Positions 16,749 to 25,251 of a stretch of DNA of 64,000 nt are shown here, one piece after another. The stretch covers positions 62,001 through 126,000 of the forward strand of contig JAJDXR010000070.1 in the NCBI GenBank assembly GCA_022823165.1. Direction: 5' to 3'. The stretch comes from Anaerolineae bacterium (lineage in GTDB: Bacteria > Chloroflexota > Anaerolineae > Aggregatilineales > Phototrophicaceae). The stretch's first letter is position 1, and each line of letters begins with the position of its first letter. The position numbers were made by a program, and so were the translations under genes. Below the pieces are notes generated by a model that saw nothing but the letters and a program-made list of their open reading frames with translations, ran no database searches and had not been told where the DNA came from.

Positions 16749-17726
16749 TCAGGCGCGCTTGCCCAATTCGCCGATGTCGATGTTGCCGCCGGCGGTGGCG
16801 ACCAGCGCAGCCGCGCCGACCAAAGCCACATCGTCGCCCAAGGCCGCTCGTTCAATGCGCAAGTCTTTAACATACGCGCCGTCCAGGATATGGTCGGCGA
16901 CGGCTTGGCGCAGCGGCGCGAAGAGCAGCTCGCCGGTTTTGGTCACGCCGCCGCCCACCACGACCAGCTCCGGATTGAACAGGAGCAGGGCTGTGACGAT
17001 CGCCATGCCGATGATGCGGCCCGCATAAGCCAGGCTGCTGATCGCCAGCGGGTCGCCCTGCGCCGCGGCCGCGCCGACGAGCCTGGCGTCAATCCGCTCC
17101 CAGTCGCTTCCAGCCTGGTCACGCAGGCTCGACTGGGCGCCGTTAGCCAGGGCGGCTTTGACGCGGCGCGCGATGGCGGGTCCGGCCGCCTCCAGTTCGA
17201 CTGACGAGACTCTGTCCTGCTCAACAATGATCGGAATATGCCCTAACTCGGCGGCTAGGCCATCACGGCCTGATACCAGCCGTCCGTCGCTGATGATTCC
17301 GGAACCAATGCCCGTGCTAACGGTGATGTAGACCAGGTGGCGGCAGCCTTGGCCCGCGCCTTTTGAGGCCTCGGCCAGAGCCGCCACATTGGCGTCGTTG
17401 CCGACATAGACCGGCAGCTTGAACTCGTCCGCGATCATCTCTCCCAGCGGAACATTGTCCCAGCCGGGCAGGTTGGGCGGGGCGATGACAACTCCCGTCC
17501 TGGGATTAAGCGGACCCGGCGAGGATATACCAATACCCTGGATGTCATCCCGGCTCGCCGGCAGGACCCGGTCGATATAGGCTTTCATGCGCTCCACTGT
17601 GGCGATCGGGCCCAATTCCGCGCGCGTCAGCGTGTTTTCCCGCTGCAAGAGCTTGAAATCGCTGTCGTAGCGCGCGCTGCGAATCTGTGTGCCGCCCAGG
17701 TCAACCGCGATGATCTGTTTTGCCAT
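16749..17726 (-). CDS. ROK-family sugar kinase lacking the zinc-binding cysteine motif
   Basis: Likely cytoplasmic glucokinase or N-acyl-hexosamine kinase of the ROK family (325 residues). It has the ATP phosphate loop DLGGTQIRSA (about 9-18), the catalytic aspartate in GNDANVAALAE (Asp111), the phosphate-2 region VSTGIGSGII, and VVVGGGV near the C-terminus. The family histidine GHIP (His163) is present. The CxCGxxGC zinc motif that normally follows is missing: the sequence goes from IIVEQDR directly to VSSVELEAAG. The frame is open for 30 codons upstream, but the start at 17726 is preferred because it follows GGAG by 8 nt and puts the phosphate loop at the normal distance. Substrate uncertain; glucokinase is the default guess. 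Confidence 0.85.
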   Translation of the reverse strand: MAKQIIAVDLGGTQIRSARYDSDFKLLQRENTLTRAELGPIATVERMKAYIDRVLPASRDDIQGIGISSPGPLNPRTGVVIAPPNLPGWDNVPLGEMIADEFKLPVYVGNDANVAALAEASKGAGQGCRHLVYITVSTGIGSGIISDGRLVSGRDGLAAELGHIPIIVEQDRVSSVELEAAGPAIARRVKAALANGAQSSLRDQAGSDWERIDARLVGAAAAQGDPLAISSLAYAGRIIGMAIVTALLLFNPELVVVGGGVTKTGELLFAPLRQAVADHILDGAYVKDLRIERAALGDDVALVGAAALVATAGGNIDIGELGKRA

Positions 17727-17850
17727 CAATCGCACTCCACGGATGCGACTCGCGATAAGCGCGAATCCTTGGGCTTGCGTCAGGCAATTGTGACCGCCGA
17801 CGGCAAGCCGCTTCAAGGCGCGAGCCGCCCTAGAACATTTATGCTAGAAC

Positions 17851-17879
17851 TTGTAGGCGCCAAATGACGCTGATAGAAT
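17851..17879 (+). promoter_or_regulatory. Candidate mutS promoter
   Basis: TTGTAG (17851-17856), a 17-bp spacer and TAGAAT (17874-17879) with a TGA extension just before the -10. The mutS start is 56 bp downstream. Confidence 0.5.
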
Positions 17880-17935
17880 AACATGGAACAGCTTGAGAAT
17901 TAAGCGCAGCAGCGCAATAACGCTGGGATGACCTC

Positions 17936-20539
17936 ATGGCGCGTCTCACACCAATGCGGCGGCAGTATCTCGAAATCAAAAGCCAATATCCCGACTGCAT
18001 CCTTATGTTTCGCATGGGCGACTTCTACGAGATGTTTGATGAAGACGCCGAAGTCTCCGCCCGTGAACTCGACATAACGCTGACATCACGCGCCCAGCGT
18101 AAAGGCGGTGAGAAGATACCCATGGCTGGCGTGCCCTATCATTCGGTCGACGGCTATATTGCCAAGCTGATCGAAAAAGGCTTCCACGTGGCGGTCTGCG
18201 ATCAGGTCACCGAACCGACTGGGCGCGGTATCGTCGAGCGCGAGGTCACCCGGGTGCTGACGCCCGGCACCGTTGTCGAGCCGGCGCTGCTCGAAGAAGG
18301 CCGGTCGAACTACTTGATGGGAATCTTGCCGGTCGGCGATTCGGATGCGGGGTCTTGGGCTCGCTGCGGCATCGCTTTCGCCGATGTATCCACCGGCGAG
18401 TTTCGCGCGACGCAATTCGCCGGCGACGATGTCGGCATCCGGGTCTTTGAAGAATTGGCGCGGGTCGAACCGCGCGAAGTGATCATGCCCGAGAGTTGGG
18501 CGGGGCGGGGCGTGACCTTGCCTGAAGGCATTCACCTGAGCTCGGCGCAAGATTGGACCTTCGAATACGCCGGCGCCGAGCAGTTGCTGCTTGATCACTT
18601 TCGGGTGGCAAGCCTGGCCGGTTTCGGCCTGGACGATCAGCAAGACGCGGTCGCGGCGGCCGGCGGCGTACTGCAGTATTTGCGCGTATCGCAAAAACAG
18701 TCGCTTGATCAACTGGTTACAATGCGCGCCTACTCGACCGACTCCTTTATGACGCTGGACCAATTTACACGCCGCAATCTGGAATTGGTGGAAACCATCC
18801 GCGGCGGAAAACAGCGCGGCAGCTTGCTGGGTGTGCTGGATCGCACAGTCACGCCTATGGGCAAACGGCTGCTGCGCAAATGGCTTAACGAACCGCTGCT
18901 GGAGATAAAGCGACTGAATGCCCGGCTTGACGCTGTTGAAGCCCTGACCGACGGGGATGTCCTGCGTGAGGAAATCGCCCAGGCGCTGAAGCCGGTGTCG
19001 GATATGGAGCGCCTCGCCAATCGAATCCTCATCGGTCGATCCGGCCCGCGCGAGCTGGCCGGGCTGAAGTCCGCGCTGGCAATGATTCCCCGTTTGCGTG
19101 AATTGATAGTGGACAGGCCCAGCCTGAACGCCATCGCTGAACGGCTGGATCCCTGCGCTGAAGTGTTTGCGCTAATCTCGCGGGCTCTCAGCGACGAGCC
19201 GCCGACGGCTCCAAATGCCATCGGCGTCATTCGCGCGGGGTATTCGCCCGAGCTGGATGCTATAGTCGGCGCCTCCCAAGACGCGCGCGATTGGATCGCC
19301 AATCTGGAGGCGCAGGAGCGCGTCCGTACCGCCATCCCCAGCCTCAAGGTGAGTTTCAACAAGGTCTTCGGCTACTATATTGAAGTCACCAACGCGCATT
19401 CGGACAAGGTGCCCGAGGACTACATTCGCAAGCAGACCTTGGTTAACGCCGAGCGCTATATCACGCCGGAATTAAAAGACTATGAATCGCGGGTTTTAAA
19501 CGCCGAGGAAGAAATCCTGGCGACCGAGCGGCAGCTCTTTGCCGAGCTGTGCGAAGTTGTGGGGCAGCAAAGTGATCGTCTGCTGAAGACCGCCAACGCT
19601 ATCGCGCACCTGGATGCCTTCGTATCGCTGGCGGAAGTGGCGGTGCGAGAGGGTTACACGCGGCCGACGCTTAGCGAAGACAACGTGCTCGAAATCGAAG
19701 CCGGGCGGCACCCGGTGGTTGAGAAATTGCTCGAGCGCTCCACCCGATATGTCGCCAATGACAGCCGCCTGGATCTGACTTCGCGGATTCATATCATCAC
19801 CGGCCCCAATATGTCCGGCAAATCAACCTATATCCGACAGGTGGCGCTGATCGCATTAATGGCGCAGGTCGGCAGTTTTGTCCCGGCTGATTCGGCCACA
19901 ATAGGTCTGGTCGATCGTATCTTCGCGCGTATCGGCGCCCAAGACGAAATCCACGCCGGCCAGAGCACCTTTATGGTGGAAATGGTGGAGACGGCGCGCC
20001 TGCTCGCCGGCAGCAGCCCGCGCAGCCTGCTAATCCTCGACGAAATCGGCCGCGGCACCTCGACCTATGACGGCATGGCCATCGCGCGCGCTGTCATCGA
20101 GTTTATTCATAACAATCCGCGCCTGAATTGCCGGACGCTCTTCGCCACTCATTATCATGAGCTGACCGAGCTGCCCAACATTCTCCCGCGTACCGCCAAC
20201 CATAATGTGGCGGTGGCCGAGCAGGGCGACAACATAGTCTTCCTGCATCGTGTGCTGCCGGGCGGCGCCGATCAAAGTTATGGCGTACACGTGGCGCAGT
20301 TGGCGGGTATGCCGCGCTCAGTGGTTGAACGGGCGCGCGAATTGCTCAGCCAGTTGGAAGCCGGCGGCAGCGATTTCGCCCTGTTCAAACCCAAACCGCA
20401 GCACCAGCAACTCAGCTTTTTTGATGCGCCGGAGAATCCGGTGGTCGCTACGCTGCGTTCGCTCAAGGTGGATGAACTGAGCCCGCTGGAAGCTTTGACC
20501 GCGCTCTATGAGTTGAAACGGATGGTGGCGGAGGCTTAG
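17936..20539 (+). CDS. mutS: DNA mismatch repair protein MutS
   Basis: The 867-residue protein matches MutS1 in length and domain order. The mismatch-reading motif MGDFYEMF is in domain I (Phe-x-Glu, near residue 30). The connector, lever and clamp domains follow, then the ATPase domain with Walker A GPNMSGKST, Walker B LLILDEIGRGTSTYDG and the LFATHYHEL motif. The C-terminus carries QLSFF, which fits the beta-clamp-binding consensus, and a helix-turn-helix dimerisation tail. It starts DNA repair by binding mispairs and recruiting MutL. mutL is not in the window. Its stop codon is followed immediately, with no spacer, by the ATG of a sulfotransferase gene, so the two are probably co-transcribed. 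Confidence 0.97.
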   Translation: MARLTPMRRQYLEIKSQYPDCILMFRMGDFYEMFDEDAEVSARELDITLTSRAQRKGGEKIPMAGVPYHSVDGYIAKLIEKGFHVAVCDQVTEPTGRGIVEREVTRVLTPGTVVEPALLEEGRSNYLMGILPVGDSDAGSWARCGIAFADVSTGEFRATQFAGDDVGIRVFEELARVEPREVIMPESWAGRGVTLPEGIHLSSAQDWTFEYAGAEQLLLDHFRVASLAGFGLDDQQDAVAAAGGVLQYLRVSQKQSLDQLVTMRAYSTDSFMTLDQFTRRNLELVETIRGGKQRGSLLGVLDRTVTPMGKRLLRKWLNEPLLEIKRLNARLDAVEALTDGDVLREEIAQALKPVSDMERLANRILIGRSGPRELAGLKSALAMIPRLRELIVDRPSLNAIAERLDPCAEVFALISRALSDEPPTAPNAIGVIRAGYSPELDAIVGASQDARDWIANLEAQERVRTAIPSLKVSFNKVFGYYIEVTNAHSDKVPEDYIRKQTLVNAERYITPELKDYESRVLNAEEEILATERQLFAELCEVVGQQSDRLLKTANAIAHLDAFVSLAEVAVREGYTRPTLSEDNVLEIEAGRHPVVEKLLERSTRYVANDSRLDLTSRIHIITGPNMSGKSTYIRQVALIALMAQVGSFVPADSATIGLVDRIFARIGAQDEIHAGQSTFMVEMVETARLLAGSSPRSLLILDEIGRGTSTYDGMAIARAVIEFIHNNPRLNCRTLFATHYHELTELPNILPRTANHNVAVAEQGDNIVFLHRVLPGGADQSYGVHVAQLAGMPRSVVERARELLSQLEAGGSDFALFKPKPQHQQLSFFDAPENPVVATLRSLKVDELSPLEALTALYELKRMVAEA

Positions 20540-21322
20540 ATGTTTGTATTCAATACGGTCGTCATCGCCACCCATCGCCGCTCCGGCACACAATGGGCGA
20601 TCGACGCCCTGCGGAATAACAGCCCCAACATCAGCGATACCTATATGGCTTTGGAGCAAATGCAAGCGGGCCATGACGCCGCCGTCCCGCTGGCGAATTT
20701 CCGTCGGCAATTGCTCAACCTCGATGGCAAAGTGCTGATCAATGTGCAGGATTTGCCAACTGCCGAGTCCTGGAGCGGTTTGGACGAGCGGCTATTCGCG
20801 CGCACGATCTTGAAGAATTCACCGACGATTTATGTCCACCGCGATGGGCGCGATGTCATGGTATCACTCTATTATTACATGCAATCTTTTAGCGAGACGG
20901 TGCGCAACCAGCCCTTTGCGCGTTTTCTGCGGGCTGAATCGACGCTGGGAGGCGTCGACAATGGCTACAGCCGCCCGGGCTTTTGGGCGCATCATGTGAA
21001 CTCGTGGCTGGAAAAGGACAACCTGCTGGCGGTTTCCTATCACGATATCGAGACGAATTACGACGCCACCGTCAGGCGGATGGCTGATTTTCTCAATGTA
21101 ACGCTTAATCAGAAATTGCAGCCGGTGGGAGCGCTCGGGCGGCAAGATAGCGAGCGCAAGATTGACGCCATGTTGGGCAGGCTGGGTGTTCGCCTTAGAC
21201 GGGAGCAGCGGCCGCGAATCGGCAAGAGCGGCGACTGGCGCAGTTTGTTCGACAAGCGTGATCGCGAATTCTTCATGAAAGAAGCCGGCGCGGCATTGCG
21301 GCGCCTGGGTTACGAGAAGTAG
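20540..21322 (+). CDS. PAPS-dependent sulfotransferase domain protein
   Basis: The 260-residue protein has the hallmarks of the cytosolic-type sulfotransferase fold (Sulfotransfer_1). The 5'-phosphosulfate loop reads THRRSGTQW (11-19; canonical YPKSGTTW), the 3'-phosphate motif is IYVHRDGRDVMVSLYY (97-112) with Arg101 and Ser109, and the C-terminal RxGxxGDW motif appears as RIGKSGDWRSLF. It should transfer sulfate from PAPS to a hydroxyl or amine; the acceptor is unknown. No PAPS-synthesis gene is nearby. It directly abuts mutS, which says nothing about function. The gene DUF1385 converges on it 31 bp downstream. A role in sulfating envelope glycans or lipids is inference. Confidence 0.85.
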   Translation: MFVFNTVVIATHRRSGTQWAIDALRNNSPNISDTYMALEQMQAGHDAAVPLANFRRQLLNLDGKVLINVQDLPTAESWSGLDERLFARTILKNSPTIYVHRDGRDVMVSLYYYMQSFSETVRNQPFARFLRAESTLGGVDNGYSRPGFWAHHVNSWLEKDNLLAVSYHDIETNYDATVRRMADFLNVTLNQKLQPVGALGRQDSERKIDAMLGRLGVRLRREQRPRIGKSGDWRSLFDKRDREFFMKEAGAALRRLGYEK

Positions 21323-21353
21323 GCGCCGATGCCAGAGTCAGGCGAGCATTGAG

Positions 21354-22448
21354 CTAGCTGCCTGGGGCATGCGCTGCGTCGGGACGCGCTTCGGGTATCT
21401 GCGCTTCCGCTTCATCGAGTATGCCTTCGGATAGCAGGACGCGATTGAAGGCGGTAATGGCGACTTCAATCATGTCGTGATTTGGCTCGTTGGTCGTCAA
21501 GTGCTGCAGCGCCAGATTCGGCTTGATCATGAAGCGGATCCAGGGCTTGTCCAGGTTGGCGGCGGTGTACTTCAAAAACTCGTAAGCCACGCCGGCGATG
21601 ACGGGAATGAAGACCACGCGCGACAAAATCAGCAGGCCGAAGGGCGGGCGCCCGATCAAAGAGAAGAGCAGCACGCTGACGAAAACGACGGTCAGCAGAA
21701 AGGCGGTTCCGCAGCGCGGATGTTCAATCGGGTAACGGCTGACAATCTCCGGCTTTAACTCGTCGCCGGCCTCGTAGGCGTTGATGGTTTTGTGCTCGGC
21801 GCCGTGATAAGCGAAGATGCGCCTGCCGTCGGTTGTGCGGCCCACGAACCAGATATACACCACCAAAATCGACAACTGCACCACCCCCTCGATTAAATTG
21901 ATGAGAAAGGCGTCCAGGCCGATTGGCAGCGCCTCGTAAGCCAGGATATTGCTGCTCTGCGCCTCGACGACAATCTCCTTGCCTTGTTCGTCGACGATGA
22001 TTTCCTTGGCTGCTGTGCTCAAACCGAGCAAGTTGCCGATGCCGGTCGCCGCCGCGGTGGGCAGCAGAAAGAAGATGCCGACGCCGATGATAAGCGATAC
22101 GGCGATGGTGGCCCAGCCGATGGGTCCGTTGAAGCTGACGTCGTCTTCTTCGTCCAGCGCGATGTCAGCCGACCACATCAGCGCGCGGATGCCCAGGCCC
22201 AGCGCGTCCCACAGGCCAATCAGGCCGCGCAGAAAGGGCGTTCGCGCGATCCGCCCACGGTAGAGCCGGGCGCTTAAGGGCTGCTCATGCACGACGATCT
22301 GACCCTTGGGGTCGCGCGCGGCCACCGCCATGGAATGCGCTCCGCGCATCATCACGCCTTCTATAACGGCTTGCCCGCCATAGGAAAACTTTAGCTCGCC
22401 CGCTTCACGTTTGGCTGATTGCTTCAATCCGGCCTCCGATGTCGACAT
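21354..22448 (-). CDS. DUF1385 membrane protein (YqhQ-like)
   Basis: A polytopic membrane protein of 364 residues. Family signatures are the N-terminal YGGQAVIEGVMMRG, then FAYHGAEHKTINAYE and HPRCGTAFLL. Hydrophobic segments are seen around VSLIIGVGIFFLL, the LINLIEGVVQLSILVVYIWFV stretch, LLTVVFVSVLLFSLI and LILSRVVFIPVIAGVAYEFL. The family role is not established. The frame is open for 67 further codons upstream, but these overlap recJ. The ATG at 22448 lies 34 bp after the recJ stop and is the better start. recJ and this gene are likely one transcript. A loop of about 40 residues with acid-rich sequence (STAAKEIIVDEQGKEIVVEAQSS) is inserted between the first two membrane segments. Confidence 0.85.
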   Translation of the reverse strand: MSTSEAGLKQSAKREAGELKFSYGGQAVIEGVMMRGAHSMAVAARDPKGQIVVHEQPLSARLYRGRIARTPFLRGLIGLWDALGLGIRALMWSADIALDEEDDVSFNGPIGWATIAVSLIIGVGIFFLLPTAAATGIGNLLGLSTAAKEIIVDEQGKEIVVEAQSSNILAYEALPIGLDAFLINLIEGVVQLSILVVYIWFVGRTTDGRRIFAYHGAEHKTINAYEAGDELKPEIVSRYPIEHPRCGTAFLLTVVFVSVLLFSLIGRPPFGLLILSRVVFIPVIAGVAYEFLKYTAANLDKPWIRFMIKPNLALQHLTTNEPNHDMIEVAITAFNRVLLSEGILDEAEAQIPEARPDAAHAPGS

Positions 22449-22482
22449 AATCCGCCCACTATACGACGCTGGCCAGTCGCGG

Positions 22483-24213
22483 TCAAGCGGAAACAGCGCT
22501 CGACGAGTCGCCGGCGGGTCGAATGTCCAGCAGACGCATCTGTAGGGAACGCCTGCCATTCCACTCGTTGATTTCCGGGTGATATACGCTGTCGATAGTT
22601 CCGGGTAGGCGCCCCGCCCAGTCGCCCAGGCCGAAGCCGATGGCGTCAATCGGCGGGGAGCCTTCGCCGGCCAAGCGCAGCTTGAGATGCCCGCCTTCAG
22701 CGCCGACGCGCCGGCAGTGCAGGACCTTTAGATTGCGCGTCAGAAATGTCGCTTGCGGATTGCCGTGCCCGGTGGGCTCCAGCAATTCAAGCTCCGCCAG
22801 CAGATCCATGTTGATAGCGGCCAGGTCCGCTTCGCAATCGACTGGCAGCCGGCGCTTGAGCTGCCTGCCGCTTAGACTCGCTTGCGCTTTGCGCTGCAAT
22901 TCCTGGCGCAGCGCATCAATATTGCTGTTGAGCACGGTGAAGCCGGCCGCCATGGCGTGCCCGCCATGTTTGACCAGCAGGTCGGCGCATTCGTCCAGGG
23001 CGCGGGTGATGTTGAACTCAGGAATGCTGCGGCAGGAGGCGCGGCTCTCCCCCGCGCCAATTTCCAGGACAACGGCGGGCCGGTAATAGGCTTCGGCGAG
23101 TCGGCCGGCCACCAATCCAACAATCCCGGGCAGGACGTTCTCATCGCCGGCGAAGATCAGGTCGAGGTCTTCGGCGTCGGCGACTTGCTCGCTGATTTCC
23201 GCTTGCGCCTGACGCGTCAGCTCTTGGCGCTTGAGGTTCAGTTGCTGCAGTTGGCTGGCGCGGGGCAGCGCGTCTTCAAGTGTTGGGGCGGACAGCAGCT
23301 CATAAGCCGTCATCGCCGAGCCCAGCCGGCCGGCGGCATTGATGCGCGGTCCCAAGCCAAAGCCGATACTGCTCGCTCTGATTTGCCCGGCGCGAAGCCC
23401 GGCCGCCTGCGCCAAGGCGGCGATGCCGGGCCGCCTGAATTCATTGATCGTATCAAGCCCATGCGCTACCAGCCGTCGATTCAGGCCGACATTCAAGGAC
23501 ATGATGTCCGCCACCGTGCCCAGGGCGACCAGATCCAGCAGATCGGACAGACGCAAATCTCCCGGATAATTGGCGCGGTCCCGTTCCCAGCGGCGCAGCA
23601 GCAGCGCCTTGGCCAGCATAAAAGCCACGCCCACGCCGGCCATCCCGGCTTCGCCCGGGCAGTCGTCCTGTCGCGGATTAATCACCGCCAGCGCCGGCGG
23701 CAGCTCCTGGCCGATGGAGTGGTGATCCGTGACGATGATATCCAGGCCGGCGCTCAGGCCTGCCTCGATTTCCGCGATTGAGCGAATGCCGCAATCGACT
23801 GTGATCACCAGCTCGATGCCCTGCTTGGCAATTTGGGTAAGCGCCGGGGCGTTTAAGCCGTAACCTTCTTGGCCGCGGTCAGGGATATAGGGCGAAACAG
23901 CCGCGCCCAATGCCTTCAGCGTCTGCATCAGGAGCGTCGTGGCGCAGACGCCATCGGCATCGAAGTCGCCGTAGACCACGATCGGCTGCCCGCGCTCAAT
24001 AGCCAGGCTTATGCGGTCGACAGCTTTCTCTACGTCTTTGAGGGAAAAGGGGTCTTCATCAAGGCTGCGGCTATGGACGAACTCCAGCGCGCTGGCTGGA
24101 TCCTCAAAACCGCGGTTGAAGAGCAATTGCGCCAGTATCGGGCTGAATCCCTGGTATCGCTGCAGGTGTTCGGCGGGCGCGCTTGGCGCAAGCGCCCATT
24201 CCTTTTGCAACAT
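22483..24213 (-). CDS. recJ: Single-stranded-DNA-specific exonuclease RecJ
   Basis: 5'-3' exonuclease on single-stranded DNA used in mismatch, base-excision and recombination repair. The 576 residues show the DHH phosphoesterase motifs VVYGDFDADGVC (79-90, metal-binding Asp83, Asp85 and Asp87), VTVDCG (138-142 region) and VTDHHS (161-166), then the DHHA1 motif KHGGHAMAAGF and a C-terminal OB fold. Length and order match typical RecJ. It diverges from fmt with a 64-bp intergenic region holding an imperfect palindrome. It is followed by the DUF1385 gene in the same orientation. mutS, about 2 kb away on the other strand, acts in the same repair pathway in other bacteria. Confidence 0.95.
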   Translation of the reverse strand: MLQKEWALAPSAPAEHLQRYQGFSPILAQLLFNRGFEDPASALEFVHSRSLDEDPFSLKDVEKAVDRISLAIERGQPIVVYGDFDADGVCATTLLMQTLKALGAAVSPYIPDRGQEGYGLNAPALTQIAKQGIELVITVDCGIRSIAEIEAGLSAGLDIIVTDHHSIGQELPPALAVINPRQDDCPGEAGMAGVGVAFMLAKALLLRRWERDRANYPGDLRLSDLLDLVALGTVADIMSLNVGLNRRLVAHGLDTINEFRRPGIAALAQAAGLRAGQIRASSIGFGLGPRINAAGRLGSAMTAYELLSAPTLEDALPRASQLQQLNLKRQELTRQAQAEISEQVADAEDLDLIFAGDENVLPGIVGLVAGRLAEAYYRPAVVLEIGAGESRASCRSIPEFNITRALDECADLLVKHGGHAMAAGFTVLNSNIDALRQELQRKAQASLSGRQLKRRLPVDCEADLAAINMDLLAELELLEPTGHGNPQATFLTRNLKVLHCRRVGAEGGHLKLRLAGEGSPPIDAIGFGLGDWAGRLPGTIDSVYHPEINEWNGRRSLQMRLLDIRPAGDSSSAVSA

Positions 24214-24239
24214 AGACTGAGCCGGCGATGTTCTTTAGA

Positions 24240-24259
24240 ATGGTGGTCGATACTACCAT
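24240..24259. promoter_or_regulatory. 20-bp imperfect palindrome between recJ and fmt
   Basis: ATGGTGGT-cgat-ACTACCAT (24240-24259) has seven of eight arm positions complementary. It lies in the divergent promoter region next to a TAGAAT hexamer (24236-24241, + strand). It has the form of an operator, but no regulator is indicated. Confidence 0.35.
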
Positions 24260-24277
24260 CCGGGTCTGTGAGACGCT

Positions 24278-25198
24278 ATGGCTAGAATCGTCTTTTTGGG
24301 CACCCCCGAGTTCGCCTTACCGAGCTTGCGACAACTCATGGCGGCGCATGAGCTAATCGCGGTGGTCACCCAGCCGGATCGCCCGGCCGGCCGCAACCGG
24401 CGGCTCAAGGAGTCGCCCGTCAAGAGGCTGGCGGCCGCAGCCGGCATTCCGACCATGCAGCCGAGGCGGCTCCGCGAACCGGAAGCGATTGCGGCGCTGG
24501 CCCGTCTAAATGCGGATCTGTACGTCGTGGTGGCTTTTGGGCAAATCTTGCCGCAAGCCGCGCTTGACTTGCCGGAGCGGGGAACGCTAAACGTCCATGC
24601 CTCTCTGCTGCCGCGCTGGCGGGGCGCCGCGCCCATCCAAGCCGCGATTCGCGCCGGCGACGCAGAGAGCGGCGTGACGATCATGCTGCTGGACGCGGGT
24701 TTGGATACGGGGCCGATTCTGTCATGCCGTTCGGTTGCGCTCGCGCCGGATGAAACCGGGCAGAGCCTGCACGATCGACTGGCTCCGCTAGGCGCGGACC
24801 TGCTAAACAGAACCATTGCTCGCTATCTGGCTGGCGACATCGCGCCGCAGGCTCAGGCTGATACACGCGCCACCTACGCGCCTCAGCTGTCGAAGGGCGA
24901 CGGCGCCATCGACTGGACGCGGCCGGCGGCGGAAATCGAACGGCTGGTGCGAGCGTTCAAGCCTTGGCCGGGCACATTCACAAGCTGGCGGGGCAGGCGG
25001 CTAACTATCGGCGCCGGCGAAATAAGCGAGGGGGAGCTGCCGGCGGGACAAGTTGCCGAGCTTAACGGGCTGACCGCCATCGGAACCGGCGCGGGTGTCT
25101 ACCTGCCGTCCGAGCTGCAGCTGGCCGGCAAGAAGAATTTGCCCGTAGCCGACTTCGTGAACGGCTACCGTGATTTCCTCGGCGCGCGCCTGCTTTAG
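24278..25198 (+). CDS. fmt: Methionyl-tRNA formyltransferase
   Basis: Formylates Met-tRNA(fMet) with 10-formyl-tetrahydrofolate so that it can be used for initiation. The 306-residue length is typical. It begins with the Rossmann-like strand ARIVFLGTPEFALPSL. The folate/catalytic signature is present as LNVHASLLPRWRGAAPIQAAI (Asn, His and the following Asp in LLDAGLDTGPI). The C-terminal tRNA-binding OB domain includes RLVRAFKPWPGTFTSWRGRRLTI. It diverges from recJ, and a MATE transporter follows after 53 bp. def (peptide deformylase), its usual neighbour, is not adjacent. Confidence 0.96.
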   Translation: MARIVFLGTPEFALPSLRQLMAAHELIAVVTQPDRPAGRNRRLKESPVKRLAAAAGIPTMQPRRLREPEAIAALARLNADLYVVVAFGQILPQAALDLPERGTLNVHASLLPRWRGAAPIQAAIRAGDAESGVTIMLLDAGLDTGPILSCRSVALAPDETGQSLHDRLAPLGADLLNRTIARYLAGDIAPQAQADTRATYAPQLSKGDGAIDWTRPAAEIERLVRAFKPWPGTFTSWRGRRLTIGAGEISEGELPAGQVAELNGLTAIGTGAGVYLPSELQLAGKKNLPVADFVNGYRDFLGARLL

Positions 25199-25208
25199 CG
25201 ATCCACAT

Positions 25209-25240
25209 TTGACAAGCTGACACGGGCTTATGGAATCATC
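25209..25240 (+). promoter_or_regulatory. Possible promoter of the MATE gene
   Basis: A perfect TTGACA (25209-25214) lies 38 bp before the ATG. At 17 bp spacing the -10 would be GGAATC (25232-25237), a poor match; TAGAAT at 25242-25247 is too far. The -35 match may be fortuitous. Confidence 0.3.
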
Positions 25241-25251
25241 ATAGAATTATC

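Noticed and set aside
17727..17816. N-terminal extension of the ROK frame
   Set aside because: The start at 17726 has a good Shine-Dalgarno sequence and places the phosphate loop at the normal distance; the extension shows no conserved sequence.
22449..22649. N-terminal extension of the DUF1385 frame
   Set aside because: It would overlap recJ by about 167 bp; the internal ATG at 22448 fits the family start.
22882..23781. Plus-strand open frame opposite recJ
   Set aside because: Lies entirely inside the RecJ catalytic region on the other strand; shadow frame.
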